From Exophiala sp. HKRS030 (lineage: Eukaryota; Ascomycota; Eurotiomycetes; Chaetothyriales; Herpotrichiellaceae): a DNA stretch of 64,000 nucleotides. The notes under the pieces are model-generated. The model made no database searches. It was not told the origin of the DNA and was given only the letters and a program-made list of their open reading frames with translations. Both the position numbers and the translations under genes were made by a program. Numbering within the stretch: the stretch's first letter is position 1; the number at the start of each line of letters is the position of its first letter. Below are positions 35,317 to 46,632 of the stretch, piece by piece. The stretch covers positions 248,001 through 312,000 of the forward strand of contig JAHWDD010000016.1 in assembly GCA_023897205.1 (NCBI GenBank). The letters are read 5' to 3'.

Positions 35317-36321
35317 TCACAATTCCGTCCTCCCAGGTACAAAATTACTCCTCAACACAGCCAAGCCGAAATAGCAAGCAGCCACGCAACAAGCAATACC
35401 AGCTGCCCAAATTCCACAGCCTATAGCGGCCCCGATCAGAAACCATTTCCTGTTTTCCTCCTTTACAAATAGCCTGGGATACTCTTGATCATGCGGGACC
35501 TCTTTCCCAAGAAAGTCACACAGCGGCTTCCACCCTTCCCCAGTCTGATATTCTAATAGCCTATCCTTAGGCACGACACTTCGGCAATATTCATTGTGGC
35601 GGTAGCAGATGTCCGTGCTCGACGTACGATAGACCGTGGCGTTGTGGAGTTGACGATTCTGAGCTTCCCATTTCGGTGCCACCTGTAGGACCAGGAGGCG
35701 CGTTGTAGGAAACATCCAAGTCGAGATATACCACCACGGCGAATACGTGAGGTCGAGAGTTTTTGAGAAAGACTCACGCCATTGCTGCCCGGAGCTGCGC
35801 GTGGTTAGGATAACCTAAAGGCAGAGAGTGTATGTGTCAGATATTCAGTTTTCACAAAACTTTTCAAGGCTAGCCGTTTCAGCTCTGCGTAGGCTTGTGC
35901 AGGCGTCTTCGACGATTATTCCAAAGTCATTGTGCGCATCAGACCTTTGCATCAGGATAGATCTTAATCATATCTTCCACCATAAGACTGGCTGGGAAAT
36001 CAACGACAGCCTTGTAGCCCTTCAAAATGACGCGGAGCATAGCATGCTTCTTTTCCTTATTCGGTTCATTCCACGCAGCCATCCATTTTTGGCCTCTGCC
36101 ATTCGGGTCGCTCAGGACATCGCTAACCATATGATGACATGGACTATATCCCAGAATCTCGAGTGCTGCTTGCAAAGATGAAGTACCTGTTCTCGGAAGA
36201 CCGACCTGAAGTGGAACAGAGCGTTAGTAGGGAAGAGCAAAGCAGCAATGCCCTTAACTTAGGAACGAGAGATGGGGCATACCCCTATCACCTGGATGTT
36301 GTCATTGGCCTTTTCAGCCAT
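35317..36321 (-). CDS. Sulfotransferase-like P-loop protein (Sulfotransfer_4 type), membrane-anchored
   Basis: Three exons: 36321-36283, 36205-35945 and 35814-35317. The introns are 77 and 130 nt and all joins are in phase zero, giving 265 residues. The N-terminus has the 5'-phosphosulfate-binding P-loop GLPRTGTSSL (residues 15-24), followed by LEILGYSPCHHM. Further on are the acceptor-side pattern YPDAKVILTTRSSGQQW and the C-terminal segment VPKDRLLEYQTGEGWKPLC-FLGKEVP. A hydrophobic helix (FLIGAAIGCGIWAAGIACC) near the C-terminus predicts a tail anchor. These fungal proteins belong to the PAPS-dependent sulfotransferase fold, but substrates are mostly unknown and some are misnamed NAD-dependent epimerases. 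The gene is complete and unbroken. It is not obviously clustered with its neighbours. Confidence 0.88.
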
Positions 36322-37849
36322 TGTGGTCCGCAACTGGCATCGGTCCATACAACCTCTTTCAATCAAATGTAATGTGAGGGTTTAGCATACAAGATATTCT
36401 GCACTGTGAGCTTCTGGGGTCATAAATCCTCTCATCACTTGCAAAGATCTCCGGATTCTGCTACGATGGTAAGCTTTAGCTGCGGCTGAAAACAATGCTT
36501 TGGGATACGAGACCGCGTGCCTACCAGCCGCATTATGCAACTACCATCGAAGCTCTCCACGAAACCGATGATCTTTCAAACACGTTTCGGCTGATGGAGA
36601 CCAGACTTGGCATTGCCCTACGTGCAGACTATGAGTGGGGACTAGATTAGTCGTTGTGAAGCTCCTTGGATCAAGTTTGTGCTGGGATACGAGAGTTCTG
36701 ATACGAGATCATGGTGTGATCGAACTTTCACAATCCGTATTGGCCAGAACAACCAAGCGGCAGCAGTCCAGCTTCGCTGGAGGCGAACCTAATGAAGGCG
36801 AGTGAGCAGCAATTAAATTAAAAGGATTGGGTGGTGATTTACACGGGCGAGGTTGTCCACCAGATTGATTCCACTAGTGTCGTGCTTTTTGATGATTCGT
36901 ATTCTGACATCTCCCTGCTGCCGACCGTCAGCAGCTTATCTTCAAGACCTTAAAACAATGGCGATAGTACAGCTCCAGGAGGGGCGTCCAAGTTCGAGGC
37001 GAGTACGTCGGTCCTAGAGGCTCGCAACAATAAGGGGTCAAATAGCCGACGGTTCCTAAGAATGCGAAATATATTGTGCAACATGATCACGAAGGAGTGA
37101 TCGCGCAAAAACAGGAACATTCTTCCACACTAGCGAGAAAGCCCCAAGAGCGGTTGTTCAACCGAGGCTTCAAGTAGAGAACGCTCAAGTGCATGTGCAG
37201 AAGCACCAATGCCACAAATTACTTCCCCAGAACTTTGTCCTGCTGCAAATACGGTGAAACCTTATGGTTAAAGATAGCAGTGGCACAGCTTGTGTACGGC
37301 GGGTTCGTCCCGGATGCTCGACGCTCTGCACTTCGCGCAGCGTCCTCCGACGAATCTTTAAGTGGGTTGCCAAACAATTCCGCTAGCACCGATGATAGGA
37401 AAGCCACTTATCACGCTCTACAGGTTCAGAAACTGCACGAACTCCCTCGTGATTTCATTGGCAGAAACGGTGGCATTGCCCCTCTGTGTCGTCTTGACTG
37501 GCACTTTACAAACATTTGATTGGCTCTCCTGGCGCCACACTATTTGCCAAGAGGCGTAAAGACGGGAGCTGAGTTCAGCGGAATTCAGCTGGTGCAGTTC
37601 AATACGAAAAGCTCTTGCACCAGAAGACCTGCGTCTCTCGGTGAAGCTGGTTTCGGCTGTCGAAGCTGAAATTGACATTACTACAACGTTCGGAGTTGTG
37701 GTGGGCTAGACTAGACGACCTTAAGCCATCTCGGATAAGTTCGGCTCGAGCGAAGCGCGAACACTTCGAAACGAGGTTGCAGCCGACTAATACTTTTATT
37801 TCCGCATACTGGCTAGACTTAGTCAATCGACCGCCAGTCAAAGTTGGAT
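36322..37849. other. No recognised gene
   Basis: Promoter side of the sulfotransferase gene and 1.5 kb of sequence with only short frames. The 3' part (37400-37849) may contain unrecognisable remains of the flavin monooxygenase relic. Confidence 0.4.
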
Positions 37850-38089
37850 TCACACTTTGTTGACCCTGACGCTCTTGACGGTCCTTGCACACAGTAAATG
37901 GAAGATTGATCGCAGTCGATATCCGACACCAGGATAGGTGTTGAGATACCACGTGCCACCGATCGACTTTTCCCGCTCGTAAATCACGAAATTCTTGTAT
38001 CCGAGTTGCGATTTGAGGCGGGCAGCAAGGGCTATGCCTGCGATGCTGCAGCCGATGACAATGAGGCGTGACTCTGGACGGGAAGACAT
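37850..38089 (-). pseudogene. N-terminal relic of a flavin monooxygenase
   Basis: It starts at an ATG and encodes the FAD-binding Rossmann segment LIVIGCSIAGIALAARLKSQ, then the FMO/BVMO signature IGGTWYLNTYPGVG. Right after this the sequence departs from the family: a frameshift-like change occurs around 37930 and a stop at 37850. About 450 residues of a normal enzyme are absent. An unrelated Baeyer-Villiger enzyme gene is present at 53650-55355. Confidence 0.75.
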
Positions 38090-38439
38090 GGTGATTGCGT
38101 GTAAGGCTTACCCGCATGGTTACTTGTGAGTATGGTGCGACCCAGCGAGTGTATTCATTGTTATAGTTCGCACTTCCCCGTGGATAAATTCCAGAACAGG
38201 CCTTCGGAAATGGTACCTTTATCCAGAATGGCGCATCGGAAAATGGTTCGCCTCGAAAAGGCAGAGGCTATCGTCTCCACGATTTCTTGCAATCTGGCTA
38301 TCAGTGTCAAATACCATTCACGAAGTATCCCCCTTTTGGCGCCTTTTTCTCGCGGCTTTTGCGGAGCACGCTCTGACGACTTCTGAGTTCGCAGTGACCG
38401 GGCCACAGAAACTGATTGGACTTCTTGGTGCTAGTAAGG

Positions 38440-39350
38440 GACCATTGTTCGCATGCTCGGGCGTATTATGCTGCGCGAGTGGTTGATCACCAGGATCGCC
38501 CTCAGCAGGGGAGACTGCTTCGACACCCGCAAGCGTCAGCATACGGCAGACCTTTTGTCCTCCAATTTGCCTATCTCCATCACCGACAGATTCGACAAGG
38601 TTGGCCATGGACGGCAGCAAATCAGGCGACTCCCTTGCCCCCACTCACTTCCAATCGTGACATGAGCACCTGCTTCACGCATTTTGGAGAAGTTCCAATC
38701 CATGAGCCCTGCACTAGCAGCTATGGCAGGATGCACGAAGACGCAAGCCGGTGACATCTCAGCCGTTACATTCAACTCCTTGTAACGCTTGTAGTCATTG
38801 TCTCGTACGCCCGAGCAGTGGGCAATCTCGTGCCGAGGACCATTCGGGTTCACTTCTCGAACTGCTTAGTATGCATGAAGGGCAAGCTTCGTGGCTCCGT
38901 GACCTGTGCAGTGAATCTTCATGGTGACATGCTCAGCATCTTACTGTTGAGCGGCTTCATGAACATTGAGGATGAACAACTTTGATCATCGACTGTCCCA
39001 TCATCTGCCAGTCCAGCGTGCGTATAATAAAGATCCAGCGGCCCTCCATCAAGAATTATCTTGACAAAGCGGGTATCAACATGGCTGGATTTGAAGGTGG
39101 CAGCATTATCAATCAGATTGTGCATGGACTCCGTTTCTTCCTCGGCAATCCAGTCAGGTGCGTACACGATGTGCGCGTACATGTTGACTTTCAGAGCACC
39201 TTCGGGATCGAGCTCACGCAGGCCATGGAGCATCAAGGAATTCGCAGAGGCTTCCTGACAGCTAATGAACCCCGTACGGTGAAGCATATGCTGGGCATCC
39301 TTCAGCACCCGTTCGATATGCGACAAACTCGGCTGTGGCAGCTTCTTTAG
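38440..39350 (-). pseudogene. Decayed amidohydrolase (YtcJ-like, Amidohydrolase_3)
   Basis: Three minus-strand pieces align in order to the middle and end of a YtcJ-like metal-dependent amidohydrolase. The first is a helix with QHMLHRTGFISCQEASAN and VDTRFVKIILDG (39350-38930). The second is MKIHCTGHGATKLALHAY (38930-38870) followed by HEIAHCSGV and FSKMREAGAHVTIGSEWG. The third, in a shifted frame, is PDLLPSMANLVESVG and KVCRMLTLAGVEAV. An in-frame TAA lies at 38868-38866 and a frameshift near 38640. The N-terminal third with the HxH metal ligands is missing. It is a dead gene. Confidence 0.75.
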
Positions 39351-39527
39351 TACTTTGCTCTATGATACACCGTTGCAAGCTGAGACGCTGGAACAAGCAG
39401 AAAGGCACCTCTCGAACGTTGCAGCACTGGTGCTGCTGAGCGCGGTTCCCGAGAGCGATTAGCCACATCCGATAAAGTAGGTTTTCGAGCCAGAAGTGTA
39501 GTAACTTCCATTACCAGAGTTGTTGAC

Positions 39528-40260
39528 CTAAAGCCCTGTGGCAGCTGCAGATGTAGTCGTGGTGGTAGATGTGGTCGTCGTAGTGACGTTGGTCGTGGTG
39601 GTGGTGATAGTAGGCGCCTTAGTCGTGGTTGTAGTTGTTGGGACGTAGGTAGTTGTGGTGGCTGTGGTAGTTGTTGGAGAGACTGTTGTAGTTGTGGTCG
39701 TCGTGGTAGCCTTAGTTGTAGTGGTAGTTGTAGTAGTACTGGTAGTGGTGGTTGTCGTCGGAGCGACGGTTGTAGTAGTAATTGTGGGAGCGACAGTTGT
39801 AGTAGTATTGGTGGTGCTCGTGGTGGTGCTCGTGGTGGTGCTCGCGGTGGTGCTCGAGGTTGTGCTTGAGGTTGTGCTTGAGGTTGAGAGAATGCCGAAC
39901 TGTTCCTTCCGGGACCCGCCGGGCCGATCACCATCCCACAGGAAGGCGCCATGGCCAGCTTTCAGGAGGGCAACGATCCACATCTCATTTCCATTAAGGT
40001 TACCAATACGGAAAACACGACTTTCACTAACTTGGCTGAAGTGCAACCGTCATCCCCAGGTCGCTGGAAGCTGGCAGTTTGGTGGCGTCGTCGATCAAAA
40101 AGTAAGACAGCCGAGTAGCATGTGTCTCGTGAAGGTCTTCTTGGGAATCAAGCTCTTCTTTGTTGGACAGGATGCGAAGATGTATGTAGCAACTAAAATC
40201 GGGCCGAACTGGGCTGCCGAGGTACTGTAGAGCGTGGAATTTCGGGTATGTAGACGCCAT
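39528..40260 (-). pseudogene. Thr-rich mucin-like coding relic
   Basis: An ATG at 40260 opens a 77-codon frame. A second frame (to 39528) continues with RVFRIGNLNGNEMWIVALL and AFLWDGDRPGG, then about 100 residues made almost entirely of Thr with Ser, Ala, Val and Pro. Such stalks are usually O-glycosylated in secreted or cell-wall proteins. The two frames do not join by an evident intron, so a frameshift near 40040 is likely. No signal peptide is seen at the start. The plus-strand Val-rich frame over the same bases is a shadow. Confidence 0.4.
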
Positions 40261-40704
40261 GTCATAAGTCCGTCTAGGTTGCAGTTGTGTTCAAGTACTT
40301 TGATCAATTAAACGTCAGTATCTCCCCCCAGGTAATTTGGCACTCGAGATTTACCATTCTGAAAGCAAAATTTAAGCATTCGGCCGGTTCATGGATGGCG
40401 AAGCCACCGTTGATCGGTACACGGGGTTACCTCTGGCTTCAGCGCGGGTTAGCGGGTTAAAAACGTCCTTAATCCAGCACAGACTGCTATGCTTGTGGTG
40501 TGTCCTTTCCTGGAGCACGCAAAGTGCCAACCAGGTGTGGGATGCGTTGTCCAGACACTACGGTGCTCATCTGCAATGCTGAATTACATTCACTAAGAAA
40601 ATCACTGCTGAAATATCAAATACTAAAGCTTCTTCTCTTTTCAACTATCTCAAAAGCGACATGAACACAGTTGTAAAAAGTCTGAAGTATAAAGATAGAT
40701 AGCC
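40261..40704. other. No recognised gene
   Basis: Spacer between the Thr-rich relic and the 3' end of the Sel1-repeat relic; only short frames. Confidence 0.35.
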
Positions 40705-42730
40705 CTACCTATTCGCTTTCTGTCCCAGCAGAGCACGCCTGCCTCCCGGTACATCGGCAACGCTCTCCTTTTGGCGCGTCCACCTAGTCTTGATTCTGGC
40801 AGCCATCGGCGGACGAGCTGGTATCTGCGGATCCGGCATTGGAGGCACTTTCCACGTTAGGGTCTTAATCTGCTTCATCACGCCCTGTTCAAGCCGTTGT
40901 ATGGGTAGTCCCAATGCCGCGGCCTGAAATCTGACCGGCTTCCCCAACACCTCTTCCTCGGTGTCCGTGCTGTCAACGGCGCTCTCGGCTGCTTTGGTAG
41001 AATCTGTTGTTGCCATGATCTCTTCCATCTCGCGCTCAGAAAGTTCAGACGGTGGAGCTTTATCGAGGTCATCATTTGCCTCCGGTCGGAGTTTGTCGTG
41101 CGCGAGCACCGCCAACCTGGTGCTTTTAGTATCCTCTATCGCCTGCTGTTGAGTAGATTCGTCCGTCGGTGGCGCTGATTGCTCTCCTCTTAAAAGCTTG
41201 GCGATCCTCTCCTTCGCATCGGCATTGCCGCGCGCGGCTGCCTTGTCGTACCACGAGAGCGCTTCTTTGGGTATCAGCAACAACGTGTATGCCTCTCTCA
41301 TAATAGTAGCCCACAGCAAATAGTGCAATCGGAAGGTTGTCAAGAGCTGCACGCGCAGCGTACGCATACGTTGCGTGCGACAGCTCCTTTCGGGGATCAG
41401 CGCTATGGGCGAAAAATGTGAAGCATGATCCTACCGATGCTCATTTCTGTCTCAGCTTCACCTCTTCGTGCTGCTAGAAGGTAATAGTGCAAGGCCAGGG
41501 AAAGGCTCACTCCAAACCCAGGTTCGCCAAACTCGTATGCACGCGCAAGTCGAAGCTGGGCCTGCGCAGAGCGTAAGATGCGGCTTTCTGGAGATAGTCG
41601 ACGGCGCCCTTTTTGTCTCTTGGCGTGGGATTTTTCGTGCCCTCAAGGAGAAGTGACTCGTTGGCGTAGATCAGACCAAGCTCGTAAAGGACCTCTGGGG
41701 TGTCTGCGTCGGCATGCTCCGCAGCTTTGAAGAAGAGCTCCATGCCAGACCTGATGTCTGGTGCTTTCCCATTGGTGCCCCTCATTGTCTTCATGCCAGT
41801 GGCATAGAGTGCACCAGCTGATTCGGCAGCCACGCCCTTCTCGTAATACGCAGCACTCGTTTGTCCTTCGCCTGTAGCTTCCAGCGCCAGTGCCGCCCGA
41901 TAGCAGGCTCCTGCGTGCCCCATGTCTGCGATGGTCTTGAATCGTTCCAGGCTTTTCTTCTCGGCGAGCTCGCCCCCGACCTGTTTCGCATCCCAATACT
42001 TGGCCTGTAAGTACAAGGCTTCCGGATGGCTCTGTTCAGCAAGATAGGTGATGACGCTCAGAGCACCTCTGCGAATATTGTCCTCCGGATATGAACATTC
42101 ACGGATCGGAAAGCCTGACGGAAAGTCCGGAGTCTATTAATTTGAGCCACAAGCACATGCTGCAGTGCATCGCGGGCCCAACAAGAGCCGAGTCTCAGTA
42201 TCGTCAGAGGCTAAGACAGTCTCACGAGCGCCGTCGAGAGTGGTTTCCCACTCGTCATCACTCACTGTGATGTAGAGGGACCTGTCTCGCCCTGTCGCAA
42301 AATGGTTGTAGCTTAAGTATTCGGTCTGATCCCACGATAAGTGTTGCACAATAACATCGTATAGAAGCGAGTCCTTGCTGGGTGCACTCAGAGAAATCGT
42401 CTCCTGATTTTCAGGCGAATCCGATGCGCCCGCAGGGGTAGATTCGGGTATTGCTCGAAGCTTGCTCCCTGCAGTATCGTCATCTTGCGATTCAAATTTT
42501 ACAAAATTCTCGGCAGGAAATCCTGTTGCTAAGACGATAGCCTTCCTCAGAGACGCTTCGCTTCCATTTTGAAGCGCAGCATTCATGACTGTTGGAGGCG
42601 CAACTGCGAGATTGGGAACTGCAGGAGCAGATTGCGCGTCTTTAGCTTCTAGAGCAGAGTCGTAGACAGCAGTCGCCTTACTCGCGATTTCAATGGTTTG
42701 CGACCGAGGCTTTACATCCTTTGATGAAGA
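40705..42730 (-). pseudogene. Sel1-repeat protein, Skt5/Chs4-like, frameshifted
   Basis: A coding segment begins after a TCCTAG acceptor at 42731 and runs to 42266 (including HLSWDQTEYLSYNHFATGRD). It is joined by a 132-nt intron (42265-42134) to a Sel1-repeat region: EALYLQAKYWD, GACYRAALALEATGEG and YYEKGVAAESAGALYATGM. The frame then shifts near 41570 (to LARAYEFGEPGFGVSLSLALHYYLLAARRGEAE), again near 41430 and near 41260 (YYYERGIH versus ALSWYDKAAARGNADAKERI). The C-terminal part is a disordered tail to 40705. Intact Skt5/Chs4-type proteins activate chitin synthase at the membrane through Sel1 repeats. At least three frameshifts make this copy non-functional, unless they are sequencing errors. 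A first exon upstream of 42730 was not found. Confidence 0.75.
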
Positions 42731-43885
42731 CTAGGAAGAACTTCCAGCCGATGTTTGCAAAGGTTGGAAGAAGAAAGGGGCGAAGGCCAGGGCAATGTCT
42801 GTCGTTAGGTTGGTGTTCTGATCTTGGCCTTTGTATCCGGAGCTCCTTACTCCACACCCTGAAAGGTATTACCCTATAGCAGACGACGAAGTAATATAAT
42901 CAAAAAAGTCTTCGTCGTAGGTCTGCAACCTCTGGTCTTGAGCGATTATAAGCATCGCTTCTATGTGGACGTGAACAGTGCCGTCGCTCCCGAGAGCTGA
43001 AAAGGAACCAAAATCTCAGGGAAAAGCGTTACACAGACGTCGAACCTGAGATCATCGAGACTGACTATGCGGAGGAAGAAAGATCGTGCACGCATGTACA
43101 ACAAAATCCGATTGATCATGAGAGTTGCAGCCAAAGCTAAGTCAATGAGACCGAAGGTCCGGGAGGCTTGTCGAATACGCAGAAGAACAGCAAGAACTTA
43201 AGAGTGTTAAGCTGGCGCTGGTCGAAGTGTATTGTACAAGTGCTGTAAGGGGCTGCATGCATCAATGATACTCCTAGTAACGCATCGCATTCCACCAACA
43301 GTGAGGGAGAGTTGCGCACATTTCCAAGAGGCAAATCATTGCTGACCCCGCAAAAGCTCAGTCCGGGGAGCGAGCTTCAAGAAAGCCAAACAAACCTAGA
43401 GGAGGATTTAGCGGACCGGGTATATCTGGAAAGTTCTTGTAAGCCGAAGGGTCCAGCACAACGGCATACAAAAGCTCCGGCCCTATGCCCGAAGCGACTC
43501 TAGCGCTATAGGATTTGGCGATCTAAATATCTGATCTAGAAGTGGAGAAGGACCTCAACACGTCATCAAAGAGAAAGGCTGTAAGAGACTTATCACTGGT
43601 AGTGAACCGGTCTTAGCTTTTTTGACATGCTTAAACTTCGATTGTAACTGCCACCGACGAGGTACCGACGATCTGCGGAACGTTGTGCGAAGGCGATACT
43701 GAAGTGAGAATCACTCGAGACAGGTAGAACCTCCACTACCTCACAGAGCTAGTACCCGTGTAGTGTGACCACGGGTGGTAAGGAATTCTTGGTGCGTTGC
43801 AATGGTATGGGCCTCTGTTGACGGTAGTGCGCTTTTGCTGCTCATAGCAGACCTGTATCCTCGTTATGCTCGTGCAAATCCTATT
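42731..43885. other. No recognised gene
   Basis: It may contain a lost first exon of the Sel1-repeat relic at its left end. Otherwise only short frames are present. Confidence 0.4.
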
Positions 43886-44936
43886 CTATGGCACGCCATC
43901 AAGTATGATCGAGTCGTCATATGGTGGCTGAAGGAAATCTTCTGGCACATCCTCCGGTAGCTGCCTTGCCTCTGCCCACCTACGAATATCATCATAACTT
44001 CGACATTTGTGCTGAGTGCTGAAGTCAACAAAGGCCGCTGGCATCGAATCAGGCGATGGCCTGTACCAGACTTGGCCGAAGACACCTACATCGACCGTAC
44101 ACATGAGTTGTTGTCGTAGGATATCGAGGCAGTGCGCTGTCATCATGTCAGCATGGCCCACCCCACGGAGAGCTCGGCCTACTTACAAACATGGAGTTTC
44201 AGTATATCGTCAGCGTTTTTGAATGCACCCTTTCTCTTAGCCTTATAATAGTCGAAGTTATAATATAAGCTTTGTCGAAGAAGATTCTACCATGATGGTC
44301 AGAACAGACTCGGTCGTATGTGAAGGGCCTGCCTCACCAGGCAATGCAAGTGGTGCAAACCCTCCACATTTGCTGGAAAGCCTCCGCCATACTTCGAGTT
44401 GATCTGGACTTGGTTTTTTCGCAAGCCTGCTGCTTTTGCTCTGTTGGGTGATATTCTGACACTTCTGTCTTACATATCACTTAGCCGGCACGCAACGTAA
44501 TACTGGCATAGAAACTCACAGTTGACACCAAGTGCCTCCCATGCCTCATCGACCTCCAGAGCGGCTAATTGCCTGTAGATATTCTCCGTCATAAAGGTGC
44601 CATTATAGGTCGACTCCTTGTAGGATATCCTTATATCCTCAAGGAGGGGGCCTGGTGACTCAGTAACAGTGGCTTCGGTTAGAATTAGCAACACTCACTG
44701 GCGTGGGTCGTCAGCCTAACACATTGATTGTAACTGGGTGAGTATAGGCGGCAGCGGTTAAGGAGTCCCAGAACGAGTCCAATGAAAAAGGCAAGACATA
44801 GAGATGTGCATATACTATATGCTGAGTAGGCGTGTCTCATCCTGAGCGGGGCTCTCACCCCGAGCATTGCCTCATCTTCGCTCGCAAGGTTTTCATGATC
44901 ATCTCCAGCATCGGGGAATTGGGATGAGGCCTTCAT
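43886..44936 (-). CDS. UstYa-family oxidase-like protein (DUF3328), intact, five exons
   Basis: Exons 44936-44699, 44651-44520, 44468-44338, 44286-44187 and 44136-43886. The introns are only 47-51 nt and all joins are in phase, giving 283 residues. A cytosolic acidic start is followed by one transmembrane helix (about residues 48-70), so the body faces the secretory lumen. The family core is complete: IRISYKESTYNGTFM, EVDEAWEALGVNY, INSKYGGGFPANVEGL and both HxxHC motifs, HHLHC (162-166) and HVSHC (199-203), then ILRQQLMC and FVDFSTQHKCR. UstYa/UstYb proteins catalyse oxidative cyclisation of Tyr-containing peptide cores in ustiloxin, phomopsin and asperipin-type (dikaritin) pathways; other members dehydrogenate or chlorinate small molecules. 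The gene is divergent from the Tyr/Gly-rich secreted protein gene at 46132. The usual tyrosinase and second UstY partner are not visible in the window. Confidence 0.9.
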
Positions 44937-46131
44937 CTTGTCTCGTAGAGAAAGCGTGGCTAGAGGCAAGCCGCCTAGTAAGAGGACCTTCTATTAGAAT
45001 CGAGGGTCTGTGAGTATAGAAGGAGACTGGTACCGGAACACCGATGGGTCTTTCCTATAGATAAATATTGAAACCTAGTTCAAAATCGAAGGGGCAGCCG
45101 TCGTGTTGGAAGAGGCCAGGCCATTATCACTAGCGAGGATAGGCAGCCAAGACGCACCTCGTATACTCTACGCGGGGGAAACTCTAAAACGTTCTTAGCT
45201 TTACCAGCTTTATGCTAGACCATCATTCCGGCGGTATCTGCGTTCTTGATTGCCCCTGTCAGGATGCAGCGACCATGTAAGAGCTGCGTGCTATGGTGTA
45301 TTCACGCAGTCTTAAACTTCCCACCTCGCATTCTGCCTAAGCCTTTATCTTGGCGCGGAATCGAAACGAGGCCGGGAGAGCTACAATGTTCAATGCCGAT
45401 AGGAATCTATTATTTGATTTTGTGTCTTCTGACACCTCCACAGCATCATCGTCCAGAAGCTGAATACGGGTCTGACATTATTTTCGTTACAGGTGGGACA
45501 TATACGACTTACCATATACCGTTCTGATCCTTTTCGGACTGATGCTCGGGGTTGGAGTGCGTCGGATGATATAATACTGTCCTTGTGTCCTTACGGCTGA
45601 AGTCCCACGTTTCGAGCCGATCATATGTGATCGGTCCTAGAAGGGTATATATCAGGCAAGATTTCTGGGTGGGAGCTACGGAAGAGGTCAGAACGGGAAG
45701 GGTGTATAAGCACGGCCTGTCAATTACTACTCGCTAGCTCTCTTGACAAACAGATGATTCTAGCCGCGTAGTTGGTGGGGTCTTCACAATGCTTTCGCTA
45801 GTGACAGGCAATGGTTGTTTTGAGCCTCGTATATTATAGCCAATCGTGCTTCTCTCTGAAGCGAGTTGAAACTCGATTATATAAGACAAACACCTTGCTC
45901 TAGCTTTGATCTATCTTTGCGGTCAAACGCTAGCAGGATCTAATGCAACATGACTAACAAAAAGTTTCTAAATAGTGATATGGCCTTGGGTGAGTCACCG
46001 CTGGATCACAAGACTAACGAGCTGAGAAGCAAGACTATGCAAGATGTCAACTTAACTATTAAAAGACTGACTTGCTCGCTTAGATCAAAAGAACTGGAGT
46101 CAACTCTTCAGCATCCCATTCAAAGGCAAAG
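44937..46131. promoter_or_regulatory. Shared divergent intergenic region
   Basis: A 1.2-kb interval between the UstYa start (minus) and the secreted-protein start (plus), so it must hold both promoters. No convincing gene is seen inside it. On the plus side a TATATAAG box is at 45878-45885, about 250 nt before the ATG. Between them an ATG at 45950 opens a 76-codon frame that overlaps the main start. It may be an upstream ORF, or it may be removed by a leader intron (a GTGAGT lies near 45988). Confidence 0.5.
45878..45885 (+). promoter_or_regulatory. TATA box of the Tyr/Gly-rich protein gene
   Basis: TATATAAG is a consensus TATA element placed upstream of a short leader. The distance to the main ATG (about 250 nt) is long but typical of fungal genes with extended leaders. 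Confidence 0.5.
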
Positions 46132-46632
46132 ATGCGCGTCAGCATCAATTCCTTCTTCCTTCTGGCCATGGTGCCATTGACAGGAGTCATTGCAGCACCT
46201 CAGGGTTCTTATGGCAACTATGGGGGTAAGTCTTCTTTTCCATCTTCACGACGCCCAGCGAAATTGATGTGAGACCCAGACTACAACCTGCCCGCCTACG
46301 CCGACTACGTAGAATACGGCAATATCCCTGCATCCGGGTAATGCCCTAAATTTCCCTGCTCGCGGACTGCCATTAGATTCCTAACGATGACATTCAGAGC
46401 GCCGAACCCCTATGGAAGCTACGGAGACTATGGAGCCTACAAGCGAGACGAGATAGGAAGCCCCGAGAAGAGAGAGCCAGAGCCAGAGCCAGAGCCAGTG
46501 CCAGTGCCAGCGCCCGCAGATTATGGCAAGTACGGCAAATACGGAGACTATGGCTCCTATAAGGACATCAAGCCCGCTGGCGCAGGAAATCCCTATGGGT
46601 CTTACGGTAGCTACGGATCGTACAAGGAGTGA
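46132..46632 (+). CDS. Secreted Tyr/Gly-rich repeat protein; candidate RiPP precursor
   Basis: Exons 46132-46225, 46280-46337 and 46398-46632. The introns are 54 and 60 nt and both joins keep phase, giving 128 residues. The N-terminus is a clear signal peptide (basic MR, a hydrophobic core ending near VIAAP). The mature part contains three related blocks, YGSYGDYGAYK, YGKYGDYGSYK and YGSYGSYGSYK. There are two dibasic KR sites (after the first block and at EKRE) and an EPEPEPEPVPVP linker. No Cys is present. Secretory targeting, Tyr-rich repeats and Kex2-like sites are the features of fungal Kex2-processed repeat proteins and of dikaritin precursors. The divergent UstYa gene strengthens that idea. 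However, KR does not separate every repeat, and similar YG-rich secreted proteins may have structural or wall roles. The RiPP role is therefore inference. Confidence 0.75.

Noticed and set aside
39655..40230. Plus-strand Val-rich open frame of 191 codons
   Set aside because: It is the reverse complement of the Thr-rich (ACC/ACA) repeat on the minus strand; its Val runs are a shadow of low-complexity DNA.
45246..45527. 93-codon frame between UstYa and the repeat protein as a third cluster gene
   Set aside because: No family motif and no convincing start context or splice signals; it sits in the shared promoter region.
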